The notes: generated by a model from the sequence alone, not told the origin. DNA of 64,000 nt from Rhizobium sp. SEMIA4064 (GCF_003025035.1 NZ_PYJN01000006.1:62001-126000), one strand, 5' to 3'; numbered from the stretch's first letter, positions 34,454 to 43,850 are shown. Made by a program: numbers and translations.

Positions 34454-35251
34454 TCACATCACTATAACGCGTGTCCCGACTTTTACACGATTGTAGAGAT
34501 CGATCACGTCTTCATTGCGCAGACGGATGCAGCCGGAAGACACGGCGTTGCCGATCGTCCAGGGCGCATTGGTGCCGTGGATACGGTAGAGGGTAGAGCC
34601 GAGATACATGGCTCGGGCGCCGAGCGGGTTGGCTTCGCCGCCTTCCATGTGGGCCGGCAGATAGTGCCCCTTCGCGGCTTCACGCGACAACATTTCCGAT
34701 GGCGGCGTCCAATCGGGCCATTCCTGCTTGCGGGTAATGGTATGGGCACCGGCCCATTCGAAGCCGGGTTTGCCGACGCCGACGCCGTAGCGCCGTGCCT
34801 TGCCGCCGTCCATCACCAGGTAAAGGAAGCGATCGTTGGTGTCGATGACGATGGTGCCCGGCCTCTCTTTTGTCTGGTAGTCGACGATCTGCGGCAGGAA
34901 CTGCGGGTCGATTTGGCCGTGGACCGCCGGATATTGCGGCCGGACGACAGCGACCTGCTGCACGACGGGACGCGAAAACAGGCCGCGCGGCTGGACCACC
35001 CGCCGTACCTGCGGATTGGCGGCCTGGCTATCCGCCGGATCGTTCATCGGGTTGACGGCCTGACGCGCCATGGGGCGACCGGGATAGACGGCCGGCTGTA
35101 CGCTGGCCCCGCCGAGCTGCATCACCCAAGGGGCGGTCAGATCGGGGCTGACGATGACAGGCGGACGCGACTGGTAACGATCGTCGGCGAAGGCGCTGGA
35201 AGCAAGCAGGCTCAAAGCGCCCACAGCAAATAAAATGCATTGTTTCATCAT
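34454..35251 (-). CDS. L,D-transpeptidase (YkuD), paralogue 2
   Basis: The product is 265 aa. It has a signal peptide (CILFAVGALSLLASSAFADD), a ~100-residue linker rich in Pro, Arg and Val, then the YkuD domain: GTIVIDTNDRFLYLV, RYGVGVGKPGFEWAG, and YRIHGTNAPWTIGNAVSSGC followed by IRLRNEDVIDLYN. The catalytic His and Cys are present. It ends right at the domain border, without the tail of paralogue 1. The two genes have a ~200-bp gap between them and are clearly diverged tandem copies. Their targets may differ: cross-linking versus protein anchoring. Confidence 0.93.
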   Translation of the reverse strand: MMKQCILFAVGALSLLASSAFADDRYQSRPPVIVSPDLTAPWVMQLGGASVQPAVYPGRPMARQAVNPMNDPADSQAANPQVRRVVQPRGLFSRPVVQQVAVVRPQYPAVHGQIDPQFLPQIVDYQTKERPGTIVIDTNDRFLYLVMDGGKARRYGVGVGKPGFEWAGAHTITRKQEWPDWTPPSEMLSREAAKGHYLPAHMEGGEANPLGARAMYLGSTLYRIHGTNAPWTIGNAVSSGCIRLRNEDVIDLYNRVKVGTRVIVM

Positions 35252-35553
35252 CGGACAAACTCTCTACAAACGGGCCGAGGATGGGCGTAATTGCGCCCGG
35301 TCAGGAACATGGTGCCACTTGCGCGCCAGCGAATGGTAAACATCTATTCATCAAAATGCCGCGAAGCCGATAAACCTTTGTCAGGGTTACCGCTTGGTTT
35401 GGAAAGACGGTTTGCAAGTGGTAAACCTTGAATCGGGATGACTTGCCTTCGAATCGTTCTCTCGATCTTAAGTATTTGATTGGCATGATCTTATCCGAAA
35501 GCTGCCCGCCAGTTTTCGGGATTGGGTTCTGAAACAGGGGACGAACTGCAACA
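35252..35553. other. 302-bp divergent promoter region, no gene seen
   Basis: This gap lies between the divergent L,D-transpeptidase 2 and tag. It contains a GGGCG-N6-CGCCC dyad at 35283-35298 and a GGTTT-N9-AAACC dyad at 35409-35427, neither with supporting context. No RNA gene or convincing coding frame is visible. Confidence 0.5.
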
Positions 35554-36183
35554 ATGGCCGGAACAGGCATCATCACCGGTGAGGATGGCAAGGACCGCTG
35601 CTTCTGGCACGGCAATCTGCTGGAGTATCAGCGCTACCACGATCAGGAATGGGGCCGGCCCGTCATCGACGACATCAGGCTTTTCGAAAAGATCTGCCTG
35701 GAGGGATTTCAATCCGGCCTGTCCTGGCTGACGATCCTGCGCAAGCGCGAGAATTTCCGCGCGGCCTTTGCCGATTTCGATTTCGAGAAAGTGGCGGAGT
35801 TCGGTGAGGCTGACATCGAGCGCTGCCTGGGCGATGCCGGCATCATCCGGCATCGCGGCAAGATCGTCTCCACCATCAACAATGCCCGCCGCGCCATCGA
35901 GTTGCGCCAGGAATTCGGCTCGCTCGCCCGGTATTTCTGGAGCCACGAGCCATCAGCCGAGGAGCGGCCGGCCTTTGTCGACTATCCGACCCTCGTCGCC
36001 AATCCAACGACTCCGGTCTCGGTGCGCATCTCGAAGGACCTGAAGAAACGCGGCTGGACCTTTGTCGGCCCCACCACGGTCTATGCCTTCATGCAGGCCA
36101 TGGGCCTTGTCAACGATCACATCGAAGGCTGCTATTGCCGGAAAGAGGTGGAGGCGATGCGCAGTGCATTGGTACGGCCATGA
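35554..36183 (+). CDS. tag: DNA-3-methyladenine glycosylase I
   Basis: The product is 209 aa. Tag removes 3-methyladenine from alkylated DNA. Its hallmarks are seen: RCFWHGN near the start and HDQEWGRP, which with C-terminal HIEGCYCR supply the structural zinc site (Cys, His, His, Cys); the helix-hairpin-helix region is around RHRGKIVSTINNARRAI. The catalytic pocket motif FQSGLSWLTILRKRENFRAA is intact, and the length fits the family. The stop overlaps the start of the next gene by 4 bp, giving a translationally coupled pair whose second member is secreted, which is an odd pairing. Confidence 0.95.
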   Translation: MAGTGIITGEDGKDRCFWHGNLLEYQRYHDQEWGRPVIDDIRLFEKICLEGFQSGLSWLTILRKRENFRAAFADFDFEKVAEFGEADIERCLGDAGIIRHRGKIVSTINNARRAIELRQEFGSLARYFWSHEPSAEERPAFVDYPTLVANPTTPVSVRISKDLKKRGWTFVGPTTVYAFMQAMGLVNDHIEGCYCRKEVEAMRSALVRP

Positions 36184-36725
36184 AACGTCTGGTGCTTGCT
36201 TTTTCCCTGCTCACTTTCGCCCTGCTCGGCGGTCAGTTCGCCCATGCGCAGGACACCCAGAACGATGACAGCAGCCAGGGTGCCCAGCAGACGGCGCTTC
36301 CGCAAGTCGATCGCGGCGAGACCGTGGAAAAGCTTGGTTTCCCGGCCGTCCTGGAGAAATTGACGGGCTGGACGAAGTTCGGCAAGGGCAAGGTCTACAC
36401 GCTGCCGCTCAAGAAGGGGCAGCATGTGCGGATCACCTTCAGCTCAAAGAGCAAATACGCCTATATGGCGATCTTCGATCTCTCCTCGAACGATGACGAA
36501 TCCTTCTTCGGCACTGACGAAGATGGCATGGTCGCCGATGTCACCGTCAATGAGGACACGACATGGCTGATCAAGCCCTATTACTCCCGCGTCACCCGCC
36601 GCCGCGGCCTCGGCGCACCCTATGAAATCCTCATCGATCCCAATCCGTCGGCCACACAGCAATCGAACCAGCCGGCGGATCAGGCGCCGTCGCTATTTCC
36701 CAAAAGATCTTCGCAACCGCAGTAA
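36180..36725 (+). CDS. Secreted protein of unknown function
   Basis: The product is 181 aa; the ATG overlaps the tag stop by 4 bp, a better start than the in-frame codon at 36135. Residues ~1-23 are a signal peptide (LVLAFSLLTFALLGGQFAHA). The mature part has a beta-rich core (YTLPLKKGQHVRITFSSKSK, then YAYMAIFDLSSNDDESFFGT), an arrangement seen in small periplasmic jelly-roll or PPC-like domains, and a Gln/Pro-rich tail. I do not recognise a named family. Its coupling to a DNA glycosylase gives no clear functional clue. Confidence 0.72.
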   Translation: MKRLVLAFSLLTFALLGGQFAHAQDTQNDDSSQGAQQTALPQVDRGETVEKLGFPAVLEKLTGWTKFGKGKVYTLPLKKGQHVRITFSSKSKYAYMAIFDLSSNDDESFFGTDEDGMVADVTVNEDTTWLIKPYYSRVTRRRGLGAPYEILIDPNPSATQQSNQPADQAPSLFPKRSSQPQ

Positions 36726-36753
36726 GTTTTTCATTCGCAGGTTTTGAAGACCT

Positions 36754-37464
36754 TCAACCCAACCCGTCGATTACCCCTCGCAGCTCCCCCAGATGCTCGA
36801 TCTTTCGAAATCTCGGCGCCTCGGTCGGTTCGGCGACATGTTCGAAGGCCCATGTGAGTTCGTGCGGTACGAAGACGCCGTAGCTGCCGGCGGCGAGCGC
36901 GGGCACGATGTCTGACTTCAGCGAGTTGCCGACCATCATCGCCCGTTCCGGCCCGTCGCCGACTTTGGAGAAGATGCGGCGATAGGTGGAGGCATTCTTG
37001 TCGGAGACGATTTCGATGGCATCGAAGAGGTCGCCGAGGCCGGATTGCGCAAGCTTGCGCTCCTGATCGAAAAGATCGCCTTTGGTGATCAGGACCAGCA
37101 GGTAGCTGCCCGTCAGAGCTTCCAATGTCTGCCGTACATTGGGAAGCGTTTCGACGGGATGGGCAAGCAGATCGCGGCCGATGTCGAGAATTTGCGCAAT
37201 CACGGTCGTCGGCACTTCGCCCTTGGTGATCTCGATCGCCGTCTCGATCATGGACAGCGTGAAACCTTTGATGCCGAAGCCGTAATGATGCAGGTTGCGC
37301 TTCTCGGCTTCCAGCAGCCCTTGGGAAATGTTCTCGCTCTCGGCATAATCGGCAAGCAGTTCGATGAACTGTCGTTCCGTCAGACGATAGAATTGTTCGT
37401 TTTGCCAGAGCGTATCGTCGGCATCGAAGCCGATGGTGGTCAAGGGGCGTTGCGTCATGGACAT
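36754..37464 (-). CDS. HAD superfamily hydrolase (YjjG-like)
   Basis: The product is 236 aa. HAD motifs are in order: motif I TIGFDADDTLWQNE (nucleophile Asp), motif II LVLITKGD, motif III Lys in the VSDKNASTY region, and motif IV RAMMVGNSLKSDIVPALAAG. The helical cap at ~20-95 is of the C1 type with LTERQFIELL. The family includes YjjG-type pyrimidine nucleotidases and phosphoglycolate phosphatase. The substrate is unknown. The gene is a single unit convergent with the secreted protein gene. Confidence 0.9.
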   Translation of the reverse strand: MSMTQRPLTTIGFDADDTLWQNEQFYRLTERQFIELLADYAESENISQGLLEAEKRNLHHYGFGIKGFTLSMIETAIEITKGEVPTTVIAQILDIGRDLLAHPVETLPNVRQTLEALTGSYLLVLITKGDLFDQERKLAQSGLGDLFDAIEIVSDKNASTYRRIFSKVGDGPERAMMVGNSLKSDIVPALAAGSYGVFVPHELTWAFEHVAEPTEAPRFRKIEHLGELRGVIDGLG

Positions 37465-37761
37465 TTCGTGCTCTTGCGGATTGCATGGATGCGAGAGTCT
37501 ATCGCGCGCCGAAACGGAGGCAAGGGTGAAGCGCTGGTAACTGCATCGTGATCGGTGCCGGGTATCGCGTTGAAATCGAATTCCGGTGCATTATGTCGAT
37601 GTTGTCTCGATGAAAGCGGTGCCAAGATCGCTCTTCGATGACCTTCTCCGGACCTCCCAAGGCAGCGCGGACGAGCGGCTGTCATGCCGAGGCCAATAGC
37701 CAAGAGACAAGAATTCACCGGCCGGAAGCCGCTTCCGGCGGATCACAAGGGATTTCTTCAA
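37465..37761. other. 297-bp divergent intergenic region, no gene seen
   Basis: This region lies between the HAD gene and the second aldo/keto reductase gene. The longest frames (for example one from 37684 in frame with the reductase) have no family resemblance and no ribosome site. It should hold two promoters; I cannot place them with confidence. Confidence 0.5.
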
Positions 37762-38814
37762 ATGCGTTATAACCAACTCGGTAATACCGGCATGTTCGTC
37801 TCAGAACTTTGCCTGGGTACGATGACCTTCGGCGAAGCCAATCCCAGCAACAGCCTCTGGGGCTCGATAGCAGACGTCGATCAGGCGCTGGCCGACAAGA
37901 TCGTAGAAGGCTCGCTCGCGGCCGGCGTCAACTTCATCGACACCGCCGACGTCTATTCCTTCGGCAATTCGGAAAAGCTGCTCGGCCAGGCCCTGAAGAA
38001 CCTCGGCGTGCCACGCAAGGACGTCGTCATCGCCACTAAGGTCTATGGCGTCATGGGCGACAAGCCGAACGACCGCGGCGCGTCGCGCGGCCATATCATG
38101 GACTCGGTCCAAGCCAGCCTGGAGCGGCTGCAGACCGATCACATCGACCTCTATCAGATCCATGCCACGGACACAGTGACGCCGATCGACGAGACGCTGC
38201 GTGCGCTTGACGATCTCGTCTCTCGCGGACTGGTGCGGTATGTCGGCGTGTCCAACTGGCAGGCCTGGCGCATCGCCAAGGCGCTTGGCGTTTCCGAACG
38301 CCGCGGCTTTGCTCGGTTTGAGACGGTGCAGGCCTATTATTCCATCGCCGGCCGTGATCTGGAGCGCGAAATCGTGCCACTGATGGCGGAAGAAAAGCTC
38401 GGCCTGATGGTCTGGTCGCCGCTCGCCGGCGGTCTGCTTTCCGGCAAGTACGGCCCGGGCGCACCCGGTAATGGCGAGGGGCGCCGCGCCAGCTTCGACT
38501 TCCCGCCGGTTGACAAGGACCGCGCCTGGGCCTGCGTTGCCGCCATGCGCGACGTGGCGGAGAAACACGGTGCAAGCGTCGCCACCGTGGCGCTCGCCTG
38601 GATCCTGACAAAGCCTTTCGTCACCAGCATCATCATCGGCGCCAAGCGTCTCGACCAACTCGATCAGAACCTGGCCGCCGTCAAGCTGAAGCTCGATGCA
38701 GACGATCTCGCCAAGCTCGACGAGGTTAGCGCGCTGGCTGCGGAATATCCCGGTTGGATGCTCGCCCGCCAGGGTGTCCAGCGCGTGCCGCAGCCCTTCG
38801 AACCGAAGGCTTGA
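37762..38814 (+). CDS. Aldo/keto reductase
   Basis: The product is 350 aa from the ATG at 37762, preceded by AAGGGA; the extended frame from 37684 is rejected. The AKR barrel is complete: LGNTGMFVSELCLGTMTFGE, catalytic FIDTADVYSFGNSEKLLGQA (Asp, Tyr), VIATKVYG (Lys), DLYQIHATD (His), and the C-terminal cofactor motif SIIIGAKRLDQLDQN. The sequence is of the YghZ/Tas-like group that reduces aldehydes and methylglyoxal-type compounds. No neighbour suggests a pathway. A long inverted repeat follows the stop. Confidence 0.93.
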   Translation: MRYNQLGNTGMFVSELCLGTMTFGEANPSNSLWGSIADVDQALADKIVEGSLAAGVNFIDTADVYSFGNSEKLLGQALKNLGVPRKDVVIATKVYGVMGDKPNDRGASRGHIMDSVQASLERLQTDHIDLYQIHATDTVTPIDETLRALDDLVSRGLVRYVGVSNWQAWRIAKALGVSERRGFARFETVQAYYSIAGRDLEREIVPLMAEEKLGLMVWSPLAGGLLSGKYGPGAPGNGEGRRASFDFPPVDKDRAWACVAAMRDVAEKHGASVATVALAWILTKPFVTSIIIGAKRLDQLDQNLAAVKLKLDADDLAKLDEVSALAAEYPGWMLARQGVQRVPQPFEPKA

Positions 38815-38880
38815 GCCGGTTCATGAATGAAACGCCGCCGTCTCGCATAGGTGAGGCGGTGGCGCCATTCATCGCGGCTC
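38813..38880 (+). terminator. Long imperfect hairpin after aldo/keto reductase
   Basis: Outer arms GAGCCG (38813) and CGGCTC (38875) enclose an inner pair GCCGCCGTCTC / GAGGCGGTGGC with two mismatches, and a GAATG/CATTC pair between. The whole folds as one 68-nt hairpin starting at the stop codon. No T-run follows; it probably ends the transcript or protects its 3' end. Confidence 0.55.
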
Positions 38881-38957
38881 GATTGACACAGTCCAAGAAG
38901 CTCTAATCGCGACGAGAGGCGGTATGGATGTCGCCTCTGGCTCGGCTTTTACCCGAC

Positions 38958-39326
38958 TTATTTACCGTGCTTCTTCAGCCAGGCGTTCATCTCCTTGATT
39001 TCGGCCTCCTGCGCCTTAATGACGCCTTCCGCCAATTTGCGCAGTTCCGGGTCCTTGCCGTATTTGAGTTCGATCTTGGCCATGTCGATGGCGCCTTGAT
39101 GATGCGGGATCATGCCGCGGACGAAATCCGCGTCGGCGTCGCCGCTGTAGGTGATCATCATATCCTTATGCATCTTGCCCATGGCATCGTTGAATGCCTT
39201 GCTGGATGCGCCTTGGTTACCCATGGGCTTGCTCATATCCATGCCGGACATGTCGTCGGCGAAAGCGGGGATGGCAAGGGCGATAGCAAAAGCGCCGGCG
39301 AGAATGATGGACTTTGAAACAGGCAT
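38958..39326 (-). CDS. DUF305 family secreted metal-associated protein
   Basis: The product is 122 aa with a signal peptide (IILAGAFAIALAIPAFA). The mature protein is rich in Met and His (DDMSGMDMSKPMGNQ) and carries the DUF305 signature DFVRGMIPHHQGAIDMAKIE with a helical C-terminal half. DUF305 proteins such as CopM bind copper or silver in the periplasm. Upstream is another Met/His/Cys-rich secreted protein, supporting a metal-handling cluster. The metal and partners are not shown by the sequence. Confidence 0.87.
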   Translation of the reverse strand: MPVSKSIILAGAFAIALAIPAFADDMSGMDMSKPMGNQGASSKAFNDAMGKMHKDMMITYSGDADADFVRGMIPHHQGAIDMAKIELKYGKDPELRKLAEGVIKAQEAEIKEMNAWLKKHGK

Positions 39327-39796
39327 GAGAATTCCTTTCCGTTTTTGAACGGCATCTGAAGTCGTGTGCGGAAAAGTCCGCTGCGTTGTTGAATGGAAAT
39401 CAGGAGCGTCAGGCGAAACGGGGGGGGCGGCGCTGTGGGAGCCGGTCGGGAATCATGCAGCCGTTGGCCATGCGTGGGCGCGGGATAGGAGAATGCCAGA
39501 GCCTTGCCATTATCCGCAGCAAGCGCCGGCGCGACCGCAAGGCAGGCGGCGCAGGAAGGCACATGCGCCATACCGTCGGCACAGGGATTGTCCGGTTTCT
39601 TGTCCGTGTGCATGGCCATGGAACCGTGATCCGTCATGCCGGACATATCAGCCATGGCGGTATGCATGCTCTTGCTGGAAATAGCCGGCATCGTCATCGC
39701 GGAATCGCAAATGGGACATTTCGCCAGCGCCGGCATGGCGCCGTAGAACAGCCAGGCAATGAGCATTGTCAGGATCGCGAAGAAGCGCATGAGCAA
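39233..39796 (-). CDS. Secreted Met/His/Cys-rich small protein, likely frame-extended
   Basis: The full frame encodes 187 aa: a signal peptide (ILTMLIAWLFYGAMPALA), then ICDSAMTMPA, TAMADMSGMTDHGSMAMHTD and a PSCAACLAVAPAL segment that suggests DUF2946-like proteins, then a Pro-rich part. After PTAPPPPFRL the frame runs on 60 residues of low-complexity sequence and overlaps the DUF305 gene by 94 bp. The overrun begins at a run of eight C (G at 39420-39427 on the plus strand). With seven, the frame would stop at 39409 with a 128-aa product ending PTAPPPRFA. The coordinates given are for the sequence as read. Confidence 0.6.
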   Translation of the reverse strand: MLMRFFAILTMLIAWLFYGAMPALAKCPICDSAMTMPAISSKSMHTAMADMSGMTDHGSMAMHTDKKPDNPCADGMAHVPSCAACLAVAPALAADNGKALAFSYPAPTHGQRLHDSRPAPTAPPPPFRLTLLISIQQRSGLFRTRLQMPFKNGKEFSCLFQSPSFSPALLLSPLPSPLSPTTCPAWI

Positions 39797-39838
39797 AAAT
39801 CTAAATTTGTGGTCGCAAAAGGCAAGCGGAAATCGCGC

Positions 39839-40387
39839 TTAGCGATGGTTGGCAGCATATCGTGGCGCCAATTTGATCTCGCTCAGAATTTCGACGGGAG
39901 GAAATCTCACGCAATCGACAGCGTCGAAAGTCACGGTAAATCTCGCCGGCGTTTCCGCAGCCCATGTCAGCGCTGTTTCCGCCGATGCCATCGGTATTTT
40001 CATCGCGATCGTGCAATGAGGCTGCCAATGATCGGGCCGGTAGTGCTCATCACAGAGGGTGGGATCGATTTCCTGATGAATGGCATGGTGGGCGTGGCGC
40101 AAAGCGCTGTCGTCGACCGGACTCGCCCAAAGCACCAGCACATCGTTCCTGAAGTGCCGGATGCCTGAGAACTCCACCGAAATCGCCGGAATATTGTGAA
40201 AAGCCTTGGCAACGGCCTCGCAGAGGTGCTCAGGCAAGATATCTTCGTAGATGACAAAAGTCAGATGCGGAGGATAGCTCAGCCCTTGCATTGACGGCAC
40301 AGTTTCGAAGGCGCCGGCTTGCCGCCACAGATCGAAGACGGGCAGCGCCGTGTTGTTGGTGCATTTCAGGCTGATCGCGTAGGGCAT
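39839..40387 (-). CDS. 2H phosphoesterase superfamily protein (2'-5' RNA ligase-like)
   Basis: The product is 182 aa from the ATG at 40387; a GTG three codons upstream at 40396 is also possible. Two HxT-type motifs are visible: PPHLTFVIYE (~43-52) and QPHCTIAMKI (~128-137), the paired catalytic histidines of the 2H superfamily. Members act as 2'-5' RNA ligases, cyclic phosphodiesterases or on nucleotide esters. The gap to the metal-protein gene downstream is 42 bp, so they may share a transcript. The substrate is unknown. Confidence 0.88.
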   Translation of the reverse strand: MPYAISLKCTNNTALPVFDLWRQAGAFETVPSMQGLSYPPHLTFVIYEDILPEHLCEAVAKAFHNIPAISVEFSGIRHFRNDVLVLWASPVDDSALRHAHHAIHQEIDPTLCDEHYRPDHWQPHCTIAMKIPMASAETALTWAAETPARFTVTFDAVDCVRFPPVEILSEIKLAPRYAANHR

Positions 40388-40521
40388 GGCTTCCACGTCC
40401 CAGTCATCTGCTTCTGTTGCTTTTGTCGGTTTTGACGGACAGCAGCATACAACAATCCTTGCCGCATCCCGCGCTATCCGCTAGTTAACCGCCACTGTTC
40501 TCGTACCGGATTATCCTGCAA

Positions 40522-42036
40522 ATGAGCGATAAACAAAAGAAACCGCAAAAGCTCAAAGCCCGCCTGCCGCGTGGCTTTGTCGATCGTTCGGCGAGCGATA
40601 TTCGCGCCGTCAACGAAATGACCGCCAAGATCCGGGCCGTGTACGAGCATTATGGTTTCGATCCCGTCGAAACGCCGCTGTTTGAATATACCGATGCGCT
40701 CGGCAAATTCCTGCCTGACAGCGATCGGCCGAACGAGGGCGTGTTTTCTCTGCAGGACGATGACGAGCAGTGGATGTCGCTGCGCTACGACCTGACGGCG
40801 CCGCTCGCCCGTCATGTCGCGGAGAATTTCAACGAGATCCAGCTTCCCTACCGCACCTATCGTGCCGGCTATGTTTTCCGCAACGAGAAGCCGGGTCCCG
40901 GCCGTTTCCGCCAGTTCATGCAGTTTGATGCCGATACGGTCGGCGCGCCGGGCGTGCAGGCCGATGCCGAAATGTGCATGATGATGGCCGACACGCTGGA
41001 GGCCTTGGGCATCAAGCGCGGCGACTATGTGATCCGCGTCAACAACCGCAAGGTCCTCGACGGCGTGCTCGAAGCGATCGGTCTTGGCGGCGACGACAAG
41101 GCCGCCCAGCGGCTGAACGTTCTGCGCGCCATCGACAAGCTCGACAAGTTCGGCCCGGAAGGGGTTGCACTGCTGCTTGGACCGGGGCGCAAGGACGAGT
41201 CCGGCGATTTCACCAAGGGTGCCGGGCTGGACGCGGATCAGATCGAAAAAGTGCTCTTCTTCGTCGGCATCAAGGATTATGCCGAAAGTGCTGTCCGGCT
41301 CGCTGAGCTTGTCGCCGGCACATCCAAAGGCGGCGAAGGCGTCGAGGAGCTGAACCTGATCGGTTCGCTGGTCACCAGCGCTGGCTATCATTCCGATCGT
41401 ATCAAGATCGACCCGTCCGTCGTGCGTGGCCTCGAATATTACACCGGCCCGGTCTATGAGGCCGAGCTGTTGTTCGACGTGACCAACGAGAAGGGCGAAA
41501 AGGTCGTCTTCGGCTCCGTCGGTGGCGGCGGTCGTTATGACGGGCTCGTCTCGCGCTTCATGGGCCAGCCGGTGCCGGCCACTGGCTTCTCCATCGGCGT
41601 GTCGCGCCTGATGACGGCGCTGAAGAATCTCGGCAAGCTCGGCACGGAAGAGGTGATCGAACCCGTGCTCGTCACCGTCATGGATGGCGATGTCGAGGCC
41701 ATGGGCCGCTACCAGCGCTTCACGCAGCAACTGCGCGCCGCCGGCATCCGTGCCGAAATGTTCCAGGGCAATTGGAAGAAGTTCGGCAACCAACTGAAAT
41801 ACGCCGATCGCCGCGGCTGCCCGATTGCCATCATCCAGGGCGGCGACGAGCGCGCCCAGGGCGTCGTACAGCTCAAGGACTTGATCGAAGGCAAGCGTCT
41901 CTCCGGCGAGATCGAGGACAATGCAAGCTGGCGCGAGGCCCGCGTTGCGCAGGAGACCGTGCCGGAAGCCGATCTGGTGGCCAAGGTGCTAGAGATTTTG
42001 GCAGCGCAGGCGGAAGATCGGAAGAGGGCGGGATAA
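40522..42036 (+). CDS. hisS: Histidyl-tRNA synthetase
   Basis: The product is 504 aa. It charges tRNA-His with histidine using ATP in the cytoplasm. Class II motifs are clear: motif 2 [20 protein letters not shown] (~134-153), the histidine-specific [17 protein letters not shown], and motif 3 [10 protein letters not shown] with GFSIGVSRL. An anticodon-binding domain fills the last ~110 residues. The N-terminus is basic ([13 protein letters not shown]). The next gene, hisZ, begins at the base after its stop, so hisS, hisZ and hisG form one operon. Confidence 0.96.
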   Translation: MSDKQKKPQKLKARLPRGFVDRSASDIRAVNEMTAKIRAVYEHYGFDPVETPLFEYTDALGKFLPDSDRPNEGVFSLQDDDEQWMSLRYDLTAPLARHVAENFNEIQLPYRTYRAGYVFRNEKPGPGRFRQFMQFDADTVGAPGVQADAEMCMMMADTLEALGIKRGDYVIRVNNRKVLDGVLEAIGLGGDDKAAQRLNVLRAIDKLDKFGPEGVALLLGPGRKDESGDFTKGAGLDADQIEKVLFFVGIKDYAESAVRLAELVAGTSKGGEGVEELNLIGSLVTSAGYHSDRIKIDPSVVRGLEYYTGPVYEAELLFDVTNEKGEKVVFGSVGGGGRYDGLVSRFMGQPVPATGFSIGVSRLMTALKNLGKLGTEEVIEPVLVTVMDGDVEAMGRYQRFTQQLRAAGIRAEMFQGNWKKFGNQLKYADRRGCPIAIIQGGDERAQGVVQLKDLIEGKRLSGEIEDNASWREARVAQETVPEADLVAKVLEILAAQAEDRKRAG

Positions 42037-43155
42037 ATGCCCCTGATCAACCTCCCCGATTTCGCCGGCGATCTCCTGGCTGAGTTTGCCGGCCGCCGGA
42101 CCGAACGGGTCGATACGCCGATCATCCAGCCGGCCGAACCGTTCCTCGACATGGCGGGCGAAGATCTTCGCCGGCGTATCTTCATGACAGAAAGCGAAAC
42201 CGGCGCCAGCCTTTGCCTGCGTCCGGAATTTACGATCCCCGTCTGCCTGCGCCATATCGAGACCGCGACGGGCACACCGAAGCGCTATTCCTATCTCGGC
42301 GAAATCTTCCGCCAGCGTCGCGAAGGCGGCAATGAATTCTATCAGGCGGGGATAGAGGATCTTGGCGACCGCGATATCGCCGGCGCCGACGCCCGCCTCA
42401 TTGGCGATGCCATCGGCATTCTCAACCGGCTTGTGCCGGGCAAGGCGCTCTCCGTGACGCTCGGCGATCAAGCCGTGTTCGAGGCGGTCGTACAGGCGCT
42501 CGGTCTGCCCTCCGGCTGGCAGAAACGGCTGATCCATGCTTTCGGCAATATGACGCATCTCAAAACGCTGTTGGCACGGCTCGCAAGCCCGCAGCCGGTG
42601 ACCGGCCTTGATCCGCATGTGCTGGACTTTCTGACGCGCGGCGACGAGCAGGGGCTGGTCACGCATATCGACAGCACCATGAAGGCGACCGGCTATTCCA
42701 CCAATGCCAGCCGCTCGCCATTGGAGATCGCTCGCCGTCTCCGCGAAAAGCTGGTCCTTTCGGAAACCCATCTCGATGATGCGGCTTTCGGTGTCCTGGA
42801 GGAATTCCTGTCGCTCAGCCTGCCGCTCGCCGATGCATCTTCGGCGCTGGCCGGCTTTGCCGATGCGGCCGGGCTGAAACTGGGCACGGCGCTTGAGCGT
42901 TTCGATGCCCGCGTCGCGGCTCTTGCCAATGCCGGCGTCGATGCTTCCCGGATCGAGTATCGCGCCGCCTTCGGTCGTCCGCTCGACTATTACACCGGTC
43001 TCGTCTTCGAGGTGATGGTGGAAGGATCGCCGGCAGTGCTCGCTGGTGGCGGCCGTTTTGACCGATTGCTGACACTGCTCGGCGCGAAGGACCACATCCC
43101 AGCCGTCGGCTTCGCGCTCTGGCTCGACCGGATCGAAACTGCGAGGGCCGCCTGA
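42037..43155 (+). CDS. hisZ: ATP phosphoribosyltransferase regulatory subunit HisZ
   Basis: The product is 372 aa, beginning at the base after the hisS stop. It is a catalytically inactive paralogue of histidyl-tRNA synthetase: [20 protein letters not shown] and [14 protein letters not shown], and [11 protein letters not shown], are recognisably class II, but the full aminoacylation motifs and anticodon domain are lost. HisZ binds short-form HisG and makes it sensitive to histidine. It lies directly next to hisS, its probable evolutionary source, and its stop overlaps the hisG start. Confidence 0.95.
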   Translation: MPLINLPDFAGDLLAEFAGRRTERVDTPIIQPAEPFLDMAGEDLRRRIFMTESETGASLCLRPEFTIPVCLRHIETATGTPKRYSYLGEIFRQRREGGNEFYQAGIEDLGDRDIAGADARLIGDAIGILNRLVPGKALSVTLGDQAVFEAVVQALGLPSGWQKRLIHAFGNMTHLKTLLARLASPQPVTGLDPHVLDFLTRGDEQGLVTHIDSTMKATGYSTNASRSPLEIARRLREKLVLSETHLDDAAFGVLEEFLSLSLPLADASSALAGFADAAGLKLGTALERFDARVAALANAGVDASRIEYRAAFGRPLDYYTGLVFEVMVEGSPAVLAGGGRFDRLLTLLGAKDHIPAVGFALWLDRIETARAA

Positions 43156-43850
43156 TGACCATCACCATTGCGCTTCCCTCCAAGGGTCGCATGAAGGACG
43201 ACTGCTCCGATATCTTCGCACGCGCCGGCATGCCCATCATTGCCGTCGGCAATGACCGCTCCTATCGCGGTCGTGTCGAAGGCTGGGACGATGTCGAGGT
43301 CGCTTTCCTCTCTGCTTCCGAAATCTCGCGCGAGATCGGCAATGGCAGCGTCGATTTCGGCGTCACCGGCGAGGATCTGGTGCGTGAGGGCTTGGCCGAT
43401 GCTGATCGGCGCGTCGAGTTCTGCGCCCGCCTCGGCTTCGGTCATGCCGACGTCGTGGTTGCCGTTCCGGATATCTGGCTCGATGTCGATACCATGGCCG
43501 ATCTTGGCGACGTCGCTGCCGATTTCCGCGCGCGGCGCGGCCGCAGGCTGACGATCGCCACCAAATATTGGCGGCTGACGCAGCAGTTCTTCTCCAGCCA
43601 GCACGGTATCCAGCTCTATCGCATCGTCGAAAGCCTCGGCGCCACGGAAGGGGCGCCTGCCGCCGGCTCTGCAGATATCATCGTCGATATCACCTCGACC
43701 GGTTCGACGCTGAAGGCGAACCATTTGAAGGTGCTTTCCGACGGCACGATCCTGCGCTCCGAGGCCTGCCTCGTCCGCGCGCGCAAGGAGAGCCACGAGA
43801 GCGATCCCTTGGTTCAGCGCATCATCGATGCCGTGCGCGCCGCGCTCTGA
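43155..43850 (+). CDS. hisG: ATP phosphoribosyltransferase HisG, short form
   Basis: The product is 231 aa; the ATG overlaps the hisZ stop by one base. It condenses ATP with PRPP, the first step of histidine synthesis. The opening [14 protein letters not shown] and the PRPP-binding loop [17 protein letters not shown] (~175-190) are diagnostic. The short form lacks the C-terminal ACT-like regulatory domain and therefore needs HisZ, which is encoded just upstream. The operon ends at a clear hairpin terminator. Confidence 0.96.
   Translation: MTITIALPSKGRMKDDCSDIFARAGMPIIAVGNDRSYRGRVEGWDDVEVAFLSASEISREIGNGSVDFGVTGEDLVREGLADADRRVEFCARLGFGHADVVVAVPDIWLDVDTMADLGDVAADFRARRGRRLTIATKYWRLTQQFFSSQHGIQLYRIVESLGATEGAPAAGSADIIVDITSTGSTLKANHLKVLSDGTILRSEACLVRARKESHESDPLVQRIIDAVRAAL

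Noticed and set aside
34311..34496. A 61-codon plus-strand frame between the L,D-transpeptidase genes
   Set aside because: It runs through the hairpin and into the 3' end of the minus-strand gene, and has no family resemblance.
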